A stretch of DNA of 64,000 nucleotides from CANMXU01 sp052030545. Its GTDB lineage: Bacteria > Pseudomonadota > Gammaproteobacteria > Enterobacterales > Alteromonadaceae. Shown here piece by piece: positions 53,717-62,855 of the stretch; position 1 is the first letter of the stretch; each line of letters starts with the position of its first letter. The DNA lies in assembly GCF_052030545.1 (NCBI RefSeq), contig NZ_JBPDIH010000010.1, positions 62,001 to 126,000 on the forward strand. The letters run 5' to 3'. The position numbers were made by a program, and so were the translations under genes. The notes beneath the pieces were generated by a model. The model did not search any database and was not told the DNA's origin. It was given only the letters and a program-made list of their open reading frames with translations.

Positions 53717-54973
53717 TTATAATTTTTTACATCGATTTAACGCTTCTAAGTAATAGTAGTCACCATAATTAAGCGAGGCATTAAGTTCTGAGTCTTTAGG
53801 ATAATTCCCCGTGGCTTGTTTAAGTAGAAAATGGCCACTTTCACCTTTTCCGGCAAGGTACTCAGGTGATGATAAGCTACGCAGCATTTTCATCGCGGCT
53901 TGACGATACTCTTGTGCTTTTTGATCATCAACGTATTGTGCTAATTCTAATAACGCGCTCGCCAGTAATGATGCCGCAGAAGAGTCTTTGTAATTAACAA
54001 TACTTGCATCGTCGGGAGCATCGTAGTCAAAATATGGCACTAAATCTTCTGGCATGTTTTTGTGAGTTAAAAGATAGTTCACTATATTTTGCGCATGATT
54101 TAAGAATTTTTTGTCTTGAGTATAACGATACACCATAGTGTAACCATAAGCTCCCCAAGCTTGTCCCCTTGACCATGATGAGTCGTCAGCAATACCTTGT
54201 GAGGTTTGTTTAGCAATCGGCAAGCCGCTTTCGCGACTGTAATTCACAAGGTGATATGAACTGTAATCTTCTCTAAAATGATGTTTCATTGTTACCGTTG
54301 CGTGACTAACTGCCGCATCATAAAACCGTTGGTCACCGCTGATTTTAGACGCTTCAAACAGTAATTCTAAGTTCATCATGTTATCGATGATCACTGGAAA
54401 TTCCCACGTACCCCAGCTCCAAGAATAAGTCACGCCAATATTCGGGTTAAAACGCTCCATTAAGGTGCGGGCACTATTGACAATCATAGGTTTGTAATCG
54501 GAATTGTCAGTTAATCGCATGCCATTTCCGTAGCTATTATTCATGATAAAACCAATATCATGGGTTTTACGATTAAACTGCATGTCTTCTAAAGCATGGG
54601 TCCATTTAGTGGCAGTGGCTAACCACGTTTTGTCTTGATTATGCTCGTATATATACCAAAAATTACCGGCAACAAAGCCACTAGTCCAACCAAATGGCGT
54701 AATGAGTTTGACTTCACCATTAGTAAATGAGGACGGGATCTCTTTCGGGTTAGTATAGGCTTTTCTAAAATCATCTAGCTGCAGAGTTGCATTGTCTAAC
54801 GCTGCGTGACAAAACTGCACGTCATTTTCTGGCCAAATATTTTGCGCAGCATCAACGCCCTCTTGTTTGGCGGCATGCGCGCAGCCTGATAACGCAAGTG
54901 CTACCAACACAGGCAATAGCTTGCCGCTTGTTCGTTTATCAATGTTATTTTTAATTTTTCTAGGGTTTTTCAT
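53717..54973 (-). CDS. GH88 unsaturated glucuronyl hydrolase, lipoprotein
   Basis: A 418-residue GH88 enzyme. The catalytic Asp pair is Asp139 in THDIGFIMNNSYG and Asp197 in FPVIIDNMMNLELLF, with the WSRGQAWGAYGY motif following. The N-terminal lipobox LALSGC (Cys31) predicts a lipoprotein. It hydrolyses unsaturated uronate from lyase products. It is the last gene of a minus-strand cassette after the TIM-barrel gene (67-base gap). It is not the same subtype as the longer GH88 at 33652-35316. Confidence 0.9.
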   Translation of the reverse strand: MKNPRKIKNNIDKRTSGKLLPVLVALALSGCAHAAKQEGVDAAQNIWPENDVQFCHAALDNATLQLDDFRKAYTNPKEIPSSFTNGEVKLITPFGWTSGFVAGNFWYIYEHNQDKTWLATATKWTHALEDMQFNRKTHDIGFIMNNSYGNGMRLTDNSDYKPMIVNSARTLMERFNPNIGVTYSWSWGTWEFPVIIDNMMNLELLFEASKISGDQRFYDAAVSHATVTMKHHFREDYSSYHLVNYSRESGLPIAKQTSQGIADDSSWSRGQAWGAYGYTMVYRYTQDKKFLNHAQNIVNYLLTHKNMPEDLVPYFDYDAPDDASIVNYKDSSAASLLASALLELAQYVDDQKAQEYRQAAMKMLRSLSSPEYLAGKGESGHFLLKQATGNYPKDSELNASLNYGDYYYLEALNRCKKL

Positions 54974-55040
54974 AAGATCTTCAACTGTTTTTAATTAAAT
55001 GATGTTCTACTCGTGATAAATAAATGGCATCCGCTATTGG

Positions 55041-55973
55041 TTAAATAGTGGCGGCACTCAAGTTAATGCGTTGTGCTAATTTTGCGATATCAGACGCAGC
55101 GGTTAGTGGGTCTTTACCTTGTGGAAAAAATTCTGCCCCTAAATAACCTTGGTAACCTAATTCGCGTAATCGTTTAAATACTTTGCCGTAAGCTACTTCT
55201 CCTGTACCCGGTTGGTTTCTGTTTGGCGAATCCGCAAATTGAACATAAGCGACTTGATCAAAGCCGTTCTCCAAATGCGTGATCAAATTGCCATTGGTGC
55301 GCTGCATATGAAAAAAATCCCAATTAATTTTTATGCTTGCAGAATTAACGGCTCGGCAAATCGATACCAAAGGTTCATTGCCATAAATAAAATGGCCTTT
55401 GTGATTAAACGGATTATACGGCTCAACGGTAGCTACCATATTTTCTGCCTCTAAACGCGGCGCTATTTTCGTTAACATCAGGGTGTAATTTTCGACCATT
55501 TGCGCATGCGTCAATCCGGCAATTAATTTGTGGCCGGTAAGATTAAAGTTAGCAACACCTAGTGTTTTTCCTGTGGCGATCACGTTTTCGAGCCATACCA
55601 TGATATCGCGCTCATTTTCAGGCTCAGCCAAATTGGGCGGCTTTGGCGAAAAACTGGTAATGGTAATTGCTTGCTCTTTCGCTCGCTGGGCAATGAATTC
55701 TGGCGTTTTTCCATGTTGCGCTTGATGCGGTTCCCACATTTCAACCGCACTAAACCCCAATGCTTTGGCGGCATTAATACGGTCTAAAAATGGCATAGGT
55801 CTAAACCATTGCTCAATATTACAAGCAAAAGGCTTTAACCACTTTTTTCGTTGCGCCAAGGGCATAATGTCATCTTGGTCTTTAACATGAGAGTCGCTAG
55901 TGCTGGAGCAAGCAGCGACACTTAACGCAGCGGCTCCGGTAATCGAACGTTGAATAAAACGGCGGCGATCCAT
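55041..55973 (-). CDS. Tat-exported xylose isomerase-like TIM barrel (hydroxypyruvate isomerase-like)
   Basis: A 310-residue sugar isomerase/epimerase-fold protein. The N-terminus has a twin-arginine motif RRRFIQ and a lipobox (SVAAC, Cys at about 22), indicating export in folded form and lipid anchoring. Metal-binding segments TVEPYNPFNHKGH, INWDFFHMQR, FADSPNRNQPGTGEVAYG and LGAEFFPQG give the Glu/Asp/His/Glu set. The sequence style is closest to hydroxypyruvate isomerase, but that substrate makes little sense outside the cytoplasm. Such exported TIM barrels next to GMC dehydrogenases are known in 3-keto-glycoside cleavage. It overlaps the GMC gene by one base. Confidence 0.78.
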   Translation of the reverse strand: MDRRRFIQRSITGAAALSVAACSSTSDSHVKDQDDIMPLAQRKKWLKPFACNIEQWFRPMPFLDRINAAKALGFSAVEMWEPHQAQHGKTPEFIAQRAKEQAITITSFSPKPPNLAEPENERDIMVWLENVIATGKTLGVANFNLTGHKLIAGLTHAQMVENYTLMLTKIAPRLEAENMVATVEPYNPFNHKGHFIYGNEPLVSICRAVNSASIKINWDFFHMQRTNGNLITHLENGFDQVAYVQFADSPNRNQPGTGEVAYGKVFKRLRELGYQGYLGAEFFPQGKDPLTAASDIAKLAQRINLSAATI

Positions 55974-57703
55974 TAAATGACTCCTTTGTTCATTAATTTA
56001 GCAGCATAGTCTGCTGCACGGGCGGTGATCGCCATGTAGGTGAGCGACGGATTTTGCGAGGCGCTTGACGACATGCATGCACCATCGGTGACAAACAAAT
56101 TAGCAACATCGTGACTTTGCGCCCATTTATTTAGTACTGATGTTTTAGGATCTTTGCCCATACAAGCACCACCCATTTCGTGGGTTCGACCGCCGATCAT
56201 AATATGTTCATGCTCTGGCGTTTGCTCAATGGTGATATTGCGACAGCCCCCTGCGGTCAACATTTCTCGAATGTCTTTCGCTGCTTGTACGATCATCTTT
56301 CGTTCGTTATCGCCAATTTGAGCGTCAATATGTAAAAGTGGCATTCCCCATTGATCAACTTTACTGGGGTGTAAACTCGCGCGATTGTTATAGTAAGGCA
56401 GTATTTCACCATACATGCGCGCGCCAAATGTCCACGTTTTATATTGTCTAGCCTTTGATTTAACAGCGGCGCCTATACCTTCTTTTTTGGCGGTAGTACC
56501 GGTTTTAGGTCTGCTTGCCGCAAAGGTTTGAAAACCATAGCCTCGGACAAAATCAACATCATCGGTTTTATCGTGTCTGAAGTTTGGAATGTACGTATTT
56601 GCCGGTCTACGTCCAAAACTGAATTTATCGTCTAAACCGTGAATTTCAGAATTGGCGATCACGCCTGTAAAATGATCCATAATATAGCGCCCAACGACAC
56701 CACTTGAATTAGCGATGCCATTTGGAAATGCTGCTGATCTTGAATTAAGTAAGATTTGCACTGAACCTAATGCCGACGCACACAAAAACACAACCCGCGA
56801 TTGATAACTGCGTTTTTCACCGGTTTTTGCATCGATAATCGTGACCCCTTGCGCTTTGCCGCTATTCGGGTCGTAATCAATATGTGAAGCGATCGCATCA
56901 GTGACTATGGTTAAATTATTTGTTTTTCTAGCTGCCGGTAAGGTCGCAGATAAAGAACTAAAATTAGCCCCTAATGAACACCCTCTAGCGCAGTAAGAGC
57001 GCGCTTGACATAGACCTCGCCCTAATTCTTGCTGCTGTTTAGTTGGCGCAGTTAAATTAGCAGCGCGACCAATAATGAGATGTCTGTCGGAATACGCTTT
57101 GGCTAAGTTTTCTGATACAAATAATTCCGCACAACTCATTTCCCATGGTTTTTGAAATACGCCATTGGGCACAGCATCAAGATTGTCTTTATTACCGGCA
57201 ACACCAATAAAAGATTCAACATAATCATACCAAGGCGCAAGATCATCATAGCTAATCGGCCACGGAACGCCATGACCATCTTTTTCGTTTGCTTGAAAAT
57301 CTTTAACACTCCAACGTAGCGATAATCTCCCCCATGTAATTGAGCGACCACCGAGCTGATAACCACGGGTCCACATAAACGGACGCTCTTTAGGATAGGA
57401 ATAAGGATGCTCTTTTTCATCAACAAAAAACTGCATAACGTCAGTGCTCAGCTTGCCTTTTTTGGCTTTAAGCATGCGATAGCGTTTTTGTTCATCAAAG
57501 ACTTCAGCGGCCATGCCTCTGTTTTGCAATTGCCACGGTGCTTGCATGTCGGTGTATTCTTGCCCCGGATGATCAAGGTGTCTACCACGTTCAATGACTA
57601 AGGTTTTAAAACCTTTTTCGCAGAATTCTTTTGCCGCCCAACCGCCAGTCATTCCCGAGCCAACAACAATAACATCAAACGCTTGTGTTATCGCTGAGGC
57701 CAT
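55973..57703 (-). CDS. GMC-family FAD dehydrogenase, large subunit (copy 1)
   Basis: A 576-residue FAD-dependent GMC oxidoreductase. The N-terminal Rossmann GSGMTGG, GGRSITWG and the C-terminal GGACMG with HEM and the catalytic ASQNPSLTYM region are present. Cys232, Cys238 and Cys242 (C-x5-C-x3-C) match, from memory, the three ligands of the [3Fe-4S] cluster in FAD-glucose dehydrogenase alpha subunits. It has no signal peptide and would leave the cell folded with the Tat-bearing small subunit. Electrons would go to a cytochrome that is not encoded here. Substrate: an aldose, glycoside or uronate. Overlaps neighbours by one base at each end. Confidence 0.87.
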   Translation of the reverse strand: MASAITQAFDVIVVGSGMTGGWAAKEFCEKGFKTLVIERGRHLDHPGQEYTDMQAPWQLQNRGMAAEVFDEQKRYRMLKAKKGKLSTDVMQFFVDEKEHPYSYPKERPFMWTRGYQLGGRSITWGRLSLRWSVKDFQANEKDGHGVPWPISYDDLAPWYDYVESFIGVAGNKDNLDAVPNGVFQKPWEMSCAELFVSENLAKAYSDRHLIIGRAANLTAPTKQQQELGRGLCQARSYCARGCSLGANFSSLSATLPAARKTNNLTIVTDAIASHIDYDPNSGKAQGVTIIDAKTGEKRSYQSRVVFLCASALGSVQILLNSRSAAFPNGIANSSGVVGRYIMDHFTGVIANSEIHGLDDKFSFGRRPANTYIPNFRHDKTDDVDFVRGYGFQTFAASRPKTGTTAKKEGIGAAVKSKARQYKTWTFGARMYGEILPYYNNRASLHPSKVDQWGMPLLHIDAQIGDNERKMIVQAAKDIREMLTAGGCRNITIEQTPEHEHIMIGGRTHEMGGACMGKDPKTSVLNKWAQSHDVANLFVTDGACMSSSASQNPSLTYMAITARAADYAAKLMNKGVI

Positions 57704-58272
57704 TATAAGTAACCTCTTTTATGAATATTTTCTAGCTCTTGTTTGGTTAAATCGCCTCGATATCCACCGGGTATTAAAACAAAATCAGGGTTAGCTTCTT
57801 CTGAGGTGTAATAAAGGTGAAAAATGATTTCTTTTAATTTGCGATAGCTTGCTGACAATTCCGTCGTTTTATGACTAAATGCCCGCGAGTCAAGTTGGGT
57901 AATAAGCTGGGTTCTGGTCGATTTTGACAACGCCAGATAATCATTCGCAAAGGTATCGTTTGCGATTTGCTGAATTTGCGCAAGGCATGCACGAAATTGC
58001 AGCTTGGTTTTTTTCCCTGCCCAAGTCAGCATTAACGCATCAAGCACGATAGCGACATGAGCATCGGTTGCACCAGGTGTATCTGTTTTTGGGATCATTA
58101 TTTCGGCGACGTCCGTCAACAAGGTCATTTCTTTGGCATTAAAAAATTGCCCGTCGTTGAGTACTTTTTGCACTTGAGTGTGTTTATTTAATACTGTCGC
58201 CAATATGGGCGCAGACACGGTAAACGCGGTGACACCAATAAAGACACGTCGACTAATTTTAATATCAAGCAT
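57703..58272 (-). CDS. Gluconate 2-dehydrogenase subunit 3-family small subunit, Tat signal
   Basis: A 189-residue protein with a Tat-like signal (KISRRVFIGVTAF) followed by MTLLTDVAEIMIPKTDTPGATDAHVA, the subunit 3 signature. This small subunit chaperones and exports the GMC subunit. Both GMC copies flank it, one on each side, so it likely partners with both or one of them. Overlaps GMC copy 1 by one base and follows copy 2 after 21. Confidence 0.9.
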   Translation of the reverse strand: MLDIKISRRVFIGVTAFTVSAPILATVLNKHTQVQKVLNDGQFFNAKEMTLLTDVAEIMIPKTDTPGATDAHVAIVLDALMLTWAGKKTKLQFRACLAQIQQIANDTFANDYLALSKSTRTQLITQLDSRAFSHKTTELSASYRKLKEIIFHLYYTSEEANPDFVLIPGGYRGDLTKQELENIHKRGYL

Positions 58273-58293
58273 TACTATTTTCCTTAATCAGTG

Positions 58294-60012
58294 TTAGAGC
58301 TTATTAGCACTCAATAACTTAGCTGCATAGTCGGCCGCTCTCGCGGTAATCGCCATGTAGGTTAATGAAGGATTTTGTGTTGCACACGAAGACATGCATG
58401 CGCCATCGGTGACAAATAAATTAGGCACATCGTGTGCTTGCGACCACTTATTTAGTACCGAGGTTTTAGGGTTGTCTCCCATGCAAGCACCGCCCATTTC
58501 ATGTATTTTATTGCCTAACTCTAGATGCTTATCTTTGTTTAATTCGGTAATTTTAATGTCGGTACAACCGACTACGGTCAGCATTTCTTTAATGTCTTTC
58601 GCCGCTTGTACGATCATTTTTCGTTCATTTTCTCGAATGTGGGCATCGATGTGTAACAGCGGAATTCCCCACTTATCAACTTTAGTAGGATGCAAGGTTG
58701 CGGTGTTATCGTAATAGGGAAGCATTTCTCCGTACATAAAAGCTCTAAAACGCCAAGGCCCTTGTTGGTGAGCACTGTCTTTTGCCTCAATACCAATGCC
58801 CGCTCGTTTTGCTGCAGTACCAGAGTTAGTTCTGTTGGCAGCAATCGCTTGATAGCCGTAACCACGAATGAAGTCGACTTCATCGGTTTTATCGTGTCTA
58901 TAATTTGGAATATATGTCGCTATTGGTCTTCTGCCATACGCGTATTTATCTTCAAACCCCGGCACTTGTGCATTTGCCATTGCCCCACCAAAGTGATCCA
59001 TAATATATCGGCCAACAGTTCCGCTGGAGTTAGCGATGCCATTGGGAAATGTTGTGGACTTAGAGTTAAGTAAAATTTGCACTGACGCTAAGGTTGATGC
59101 GCACAGAAATACGACCCGAGATTGGTAACTTCGTTTTTCTTTGGTGTGAGCATCAATTATGCTAACGCCAATGGCCTTACCGGTTTTTTCATCATAATTA
59201 ACTTTCTCAACAATCGCGTCGGTCACTATGGTTAAATTACCGGTATTTTTAGCCGCCGGTAACGTTGCTGATAAAGAACTAAAGTAGCCGCCAAAACTAC
59301 AGCCTCTTCGGCAATAAGATCGTGCTTGGCATGGGCCTCTACCCAGTGCGGTTTGTTGCTCTGTTGGCTCGGTTAAATTAGCGGCACGCCCGACCACTAG
59401 TTTTCTGTCGCTATAGTGTTTGGCGAGACCTTTAGACACAAAAAGCTCGGCACAGCTCATCTGCCAAGGTTTTTGAAAAATGCCATCTGGAATTTCATCT
59501 AAGCCATCTTTATTGGCAGAAATCCCGACAAATTGTTCAACATAATCATACCAAGGTGCGAGATCATCATAGCCAATTGGCCAAGGCACACCATGGCCGT
59601 CTTTGGCATTTGCTTGAAAATCTTTTACACCCCAGCGCAAAGACTGACGCCCCCAGGTTATTGAACGACCGCCTAATTGATAACCACGCGTCCAACTAAA
59701 AGGGCGGTCTTTGGGTGTAGAGTAAGGATGCTCTTTGTCATCAACAAAAAATTGCAACGTTTGGGTTTTATAACGCCCACCAGAAGCGCCTATAATTTTG
59801 TAGCGGCCTTCTTCGTCAAACACTTCAGAGGGCATGCCTCTGTTTTCAATATCCCACGGCGCTTGCATATCTGTGTATTCAGGGCTAGGGTGTTCAAGGT
59901 TTCGACCACGCTCTATCACTAAGGTTTTAAAGCCTTTTTCACAAAACTCTTTTGCCGCCCAACCACCAGTAATACCTGAACCAACCACTATAACATCGAA
60001 ATTTTGCTTCAT
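58294..60012 (-). CDS. GMC-family FAD dehydrogenase, large subunit (copy 2)
   Basis: A 572-residue paralogue of copy 1 with the same motifs, including the three cysteines at the same positions (C-x5-C-x3-C). The frame extends upstream to a GTG at 60024, but the ATG at 60012 has a GGGGA box just before it and starts with MKQNFDVIVVGSG. Differences concentrate at residues about 70-90 and 355-410, suggesting a different substrate pocket. It is the first gene of the cassette; its promoter is divergent from the sulfatase gene. Confidence 0.87.
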   Translation of the reverse strand: MKQNFDVIVVGSGITGGWAAKEFCEKGFKTLVIERGRNLEHPSPEYTDMQAPWDIENRGMPSEVFDEEGRYKIIGASGGRYKTQTLQFFVDDKEHPYSTPKDRPFSWTRGYQLGGRSITWGRQSLRWGVKDFQANAKDGHGVPWPIGYDDLAPWYDYVEQFVGISANKDGLDEIPDGIFQKPWQMSCAELFVSKGLAKHYSDRKLVVGRAANLTEPTEQQTALGRGPCQARSYCRRGCSFGGYFSSLSATLPAAKNTGNLTIVTDAIVEKVNYDEKTGKAIGVSIIDAHTKEKRSYQSRVVFLCASTLASVQILLNSKSTTFPNGIANSSGTVGRYIMDHFGGAMANAQVPGFEDKYAYGRRPIATYIPNYRHDKTDEVDFIRGYGYQAIAANRTNSGTAAKRAGIGIEAKDSAHQQGPWRFRAFMYGEMLPYYDNTATLHPTKVDKWGIPLLHIDAHIRENERKMIVQAAKDIKEMLTVVGCTDIKITELNKDKHLELGNKIHEMGGACMGDNPKTSVLNKWSQAHDVPNLFVTDGACMSSCATQNPSLTYMAITARAADYAAKLLSANKL

Positions 60013-60216
60013 GTTTCCCCACACAGATACTTGTAAATAATATTTAGTTACGTATTATGACAAAATTACACCATTAACAATCATAATCCTTCATTAATAA
60101 TAAAATCAAGTCATATCAATGATAGGTTTAGGACAAGGTGAATAGCAAAGGTTCGATGTTTTTTAGGAACAACGAGCAAGGGTGTATAAACTAAAAAACA
60201 ATAACAAGGAACAAAA

Positions 60217-61638
60217 ATGGTATATGCTCAAGCTAGGGTAAAACAGCTCAAACATTTAAAGCACCTCGCTTTCATCAGTATATTCATGTTGCTAAGTGCT
60301 TGTTCAGCACAACCGGAAACGAAGCATGAAACAACCAATGCAAAAGCTACCCCCCCAAACATTGTATTAATTCTTTCTGACGATCATGCATGGAACGACT
60401 ACAGTTTCATGGGACATGACATTGTCAAAACGCCCTCTCTGGATAAACTTGCCAATGAAGGTGTTACTTTTAAAAGAGGCTATGTGCCTACGTCGCTTTG
60501 TCGACCGTCACTAGCAACTATTGCGACAGGTTTATATGCCTCAGATCATGGCATTACTGGCAATGACCCATCACGTAAACTTCCGGGCGGTAAAACTGGC
60601 GAGCTTTATCAACAACAGCGCGCAGAAATTATTGCCAAAATAGACAAATTTCAAACCTTGCCGCAGTTGTTAAAATCAAAAGGCTACTTGTCATTACAAA
60701 CCGGTAAATGGTGGGAAGGCCATTTCTCTCGTGGCGGCTTTGACGAAGGAATGACACTTGGTTTTCCAAACCCAGGTGGCCGACATGGTGATAAAGGTTT
60801 AGAAATTGGCAGAAAAGGTATAGATACCGTTACTCGCTTTATCGATAAAGCCGACGCAGCAAACAAGCCATTTTTTGTATGGTACGCGCCCTTAATGCCT
60901 CATACACCACACAACCCTCCGCGACGTATTCTCAAAAAATACAGCGATAAAGGTTTGCCAATTTCAATTGCTAAATATTATGCAATGATCGAATGGTTTG
61001 ATGAAACCAATGGCCAATTATTTGATCACTTAGAGCAAAAAGGCTTAAAAGAAAATACCTTAATAGTATACGTATCAGATAACGGCTGGGTAACAAACCC
61101 AACACAAACCGATCGTTTTTTACCGCGTTCAAAACAAAGCCCAGGCGAAAGTGGCGTTAGAACTCCGATCATGTTTTCGTTACCGGCACAATTAACACCA
61201 CAAATGCGCTCTGAAGTCGTCAGCAGTATTGATATCGTACCCACAATTCTTGGCGCTGCTGGCATTGATGTACCGAAAGAGTTACCCGGGCTGAATTTAT
61301 TTTCAAACATGCAAACTGAAACGCCTATCAACCGAGATGCTATTTTTGGTGAGGGGTTTGCCCATGATATGAAAGACTTAAATGATCCCGAATCGACCTT
61401 ATTATATCGTTGGGTGATTGAAGGAAAATGGAAGCTTATCTTAAGTTATGACGGTACCAATGTGAGTTACCAAAAGTATCATCAGGACGTTTTATCAGGC
61501 CCTCGTTTATATAACTTGCTTGAAGATGAACACGAACAAACTAACCTTGTTCAGCAACATCCAGAAATCGTGGCACGTTTATCGAAAAAACTAAGCAAAT
61601 GGTATCCAGTGAAATCAAGACAAGTGTTAAGCCACTAA
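60217..61638 (+). CDS. S1-type sulfatase-fold enzyme, lipoprotein, atypical CRPSL motif
   Basis: A 473-residue sulfatase-family protein. The lipobox LLSAC (Cys29) indicates a lipoprotein. Metal ligands are present in ILSDDHAWND and YVSDNGWVTN. The residue normally converted to formylglycine is Cys95, but the motif reads Cys-Arg-Pro-Ser-Leu, so the Arg required four positions later in the standard CxPxR signature is replaced by Leu. This variant occurs in some polysaccharide-locus sulfatases; whether it is modified here cannot be read. AAGGA lies 7 bases before the ATG. Confidence 0.85.
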   Translation: MVYAQARVKQLKHLKHLAFISIFMLLSACSAQPETKHETTNAKATPPNIVLILSDDHAWNDYSFMGHDIVKTPSLDKLANEGVTFKRGYVPTSLCRPSLATIATGLYASDHGITGNDPSRKLPGGKTGELYQQQRAEIIAKIDKFQTLPQLLKSKGYLSLQTGKWWEGHFSRGGFDEGMTLGFPNPGGRHGDKGLEIGRKGIDTVTRFIDKADAANKPFFVWYAPLMPHTPHNPPRRILKKYSDKGLPISIAKYYAMIEWFDETNGQLFDHLEQKGLKENTLIVYVSDNGWVTNPTQTDRFLPRSKQSPGESGVRTPIMFSLPAQLTPQMRSEVVSSIDIVPTILGAAGIDVPKELPGLNLFSNMQTETPINRDAIFGEGFAHDMKDLNDPESTLLYRWVIEGKWKLILSYDGTNVSYQKYHQDVLSGPRLYNLLEDEHEQTNLVQQHPEIVARLSKKLSKWYPVKSRQVLSH

Positions 61639-61678
61639 GGCAGAATATAAAATCACTCGTAATGCTGATTTACTAGGG

Positions 61679-61737
61679 CTGTGTCAGTTATTTTTTATTT
61701 AAAAGACAGATACATAAAAAACAAAAAACTGACACAG
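61679..61737. repeat. Inverted repeat resembling insertion-sequence ends
   Basis: The arms ctgtgtcagtt and aactgacacag are perfect over 11 bases, with near-matching T-rich continuations on both sides and a 37-base centre. It lies 40 bases after the sulfatase stop. GG-CTGTGTCAGTT ends recall IS256-type termini, so this may be a MITE or the collapsed remains of an element, now doubling as a terminator. Confidence 0.5.
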
Positions 61738-61903
61738 TCCAATTCAAGCGAGAAACGCTACAGTTTTTTAAAAGTCAGACTAAAACACACCTACAACAAA
61801 CCATCCAGTTACACAAACACACCAAATATTAACACCTGATAACAGGATTGTTACTTAAACTCTTCTACTATGAATTTATTCTTTGAAACTAGAGGGTGAA
61901 AGC

Positions 61904-62680
61904 ATGAACAACAAAGCAGGCACGTTAACCGTTTGGGAAGTTCAACAAAATACTAAAATTGCTACGCATTTTCATGCAAGTCAATTAGATAGTTTAGCGT
62001 TAAGTGAGTACCTTCATCGTGCGATCAGTGTTTATGAAGATTATTCAAGCCTGAATGAAGCGATAGATATTATTAACCCGCAGTTAAGAAGAATTGATGA
62101 TATTGATCAGTATCCTGATATTAAAAATCGATTTACCTTATTTGAAAATGGCTACATGAATATTAGTGAGGTCGATGTGCAGTCGGGTGATCTTAACTAT
62201 ACCGTAGATTCAATCAAGCATTTTATTAATAGCCGTATCAAGCACCATTGTGATAGACGAGAATTTATTGGCTCTTTAGATAAAGATGATTCGTTAGCGG
62301 TAATTGTTACCACAGGTAAATGTCTAAGGGTTGCGCAAAGCATTATCGCTTCATGCCTGACGATTACCGAATTACCTTTGGTTAAATATCAGTTGTCGAT
62401 GGCCTTGTATTACGCAGAAATGGGACAAGAAATTGAGAATAAAAATATTGAATATTTTCACGATACCAATATTGAATGTTTGGCTGCTGACTTTAATTTA
62501 TATATTCAATATCTCAATAGCATTTTGATGTTATTTATGTCGGGCGAGCTTGATAAGATTCAAAATGGATTTGAGTTATTGCACGCTTACTCAGGCTCCT
62601 ACTCGTTTATCACCGGCTTCTCACCACCAGTGCAAAGTGTCGAAACCAACACACCAAACTTAGTAACCAGTATGCATTGA
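61904..62680 (+). CDS. Hypothetical protein, 258 residues
   Basis: I do not recognise this family. The start chosen is the ATG at 61904, behind a GAGGGTG ribosome binding site; an in-frame TTG at 61883 is unlikely. The protein is mildly acidic, without a signal peptide or clear membrane helix, although ECLAADFNLYIQYLNSILMLFMSG is hydrophobic. Residues about 30-60 (LSEYLHRAISVYEDYSSLNEAID) look helical and the middle part contains a CDRREFIGSL segment. It lies between the sulfatase and the second lyase, convergent with the latter, and may be unrelated to sugar use. Confidence 0.7.
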   Translation: MNNKAGTLTVWEVQQNTKIATHFHASQLDSLALSEYLHRAISVYEDYSSLNEAIDIINPQLRRIDDIDQYPDIKNRFTLFENGYMNISEVDVQSGDLNYTVDSIKHFINSRIKHHCDRREFIGSLDKDDSLAVIVTTGKCLRVAQSIIASCLTITELPLVKYQLSMALYYAEMGQEIENKNIEYFHDTNIECLAADFNLYIQYLNSILMLFMSGELDKIQNGFELLHAYSGSYSFITGFSPPVQSVETNTPNLVTSMH

Positions 62681-62750
62681 TATTAAGTTGTACAACAAAG
62701 TGTTGCGTAAAACTTGTGATGATATGTATGTCGATAAAAGATGCGATAAA

Positions 62751-62782
62751 AAGTGCCGATAACCAAACAATTAACGGCACTT
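62751..62782. terminator. Bidirectional hairpin between hypothetical gene and lyase
   Basis: The arms aagtgccg and cggcactt (8 bp) around a 16-base loop lie in the convergent spacer, with A-rich and T-rich flanks. Confidence 0.55.
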
Positions 62783-62855
62783 AATTAACTAACATGCTTA
62801 CTCGGTGACACCAGTAAAACAGCAAATATTATTTTACCTTTGCCAATAACAGGCT

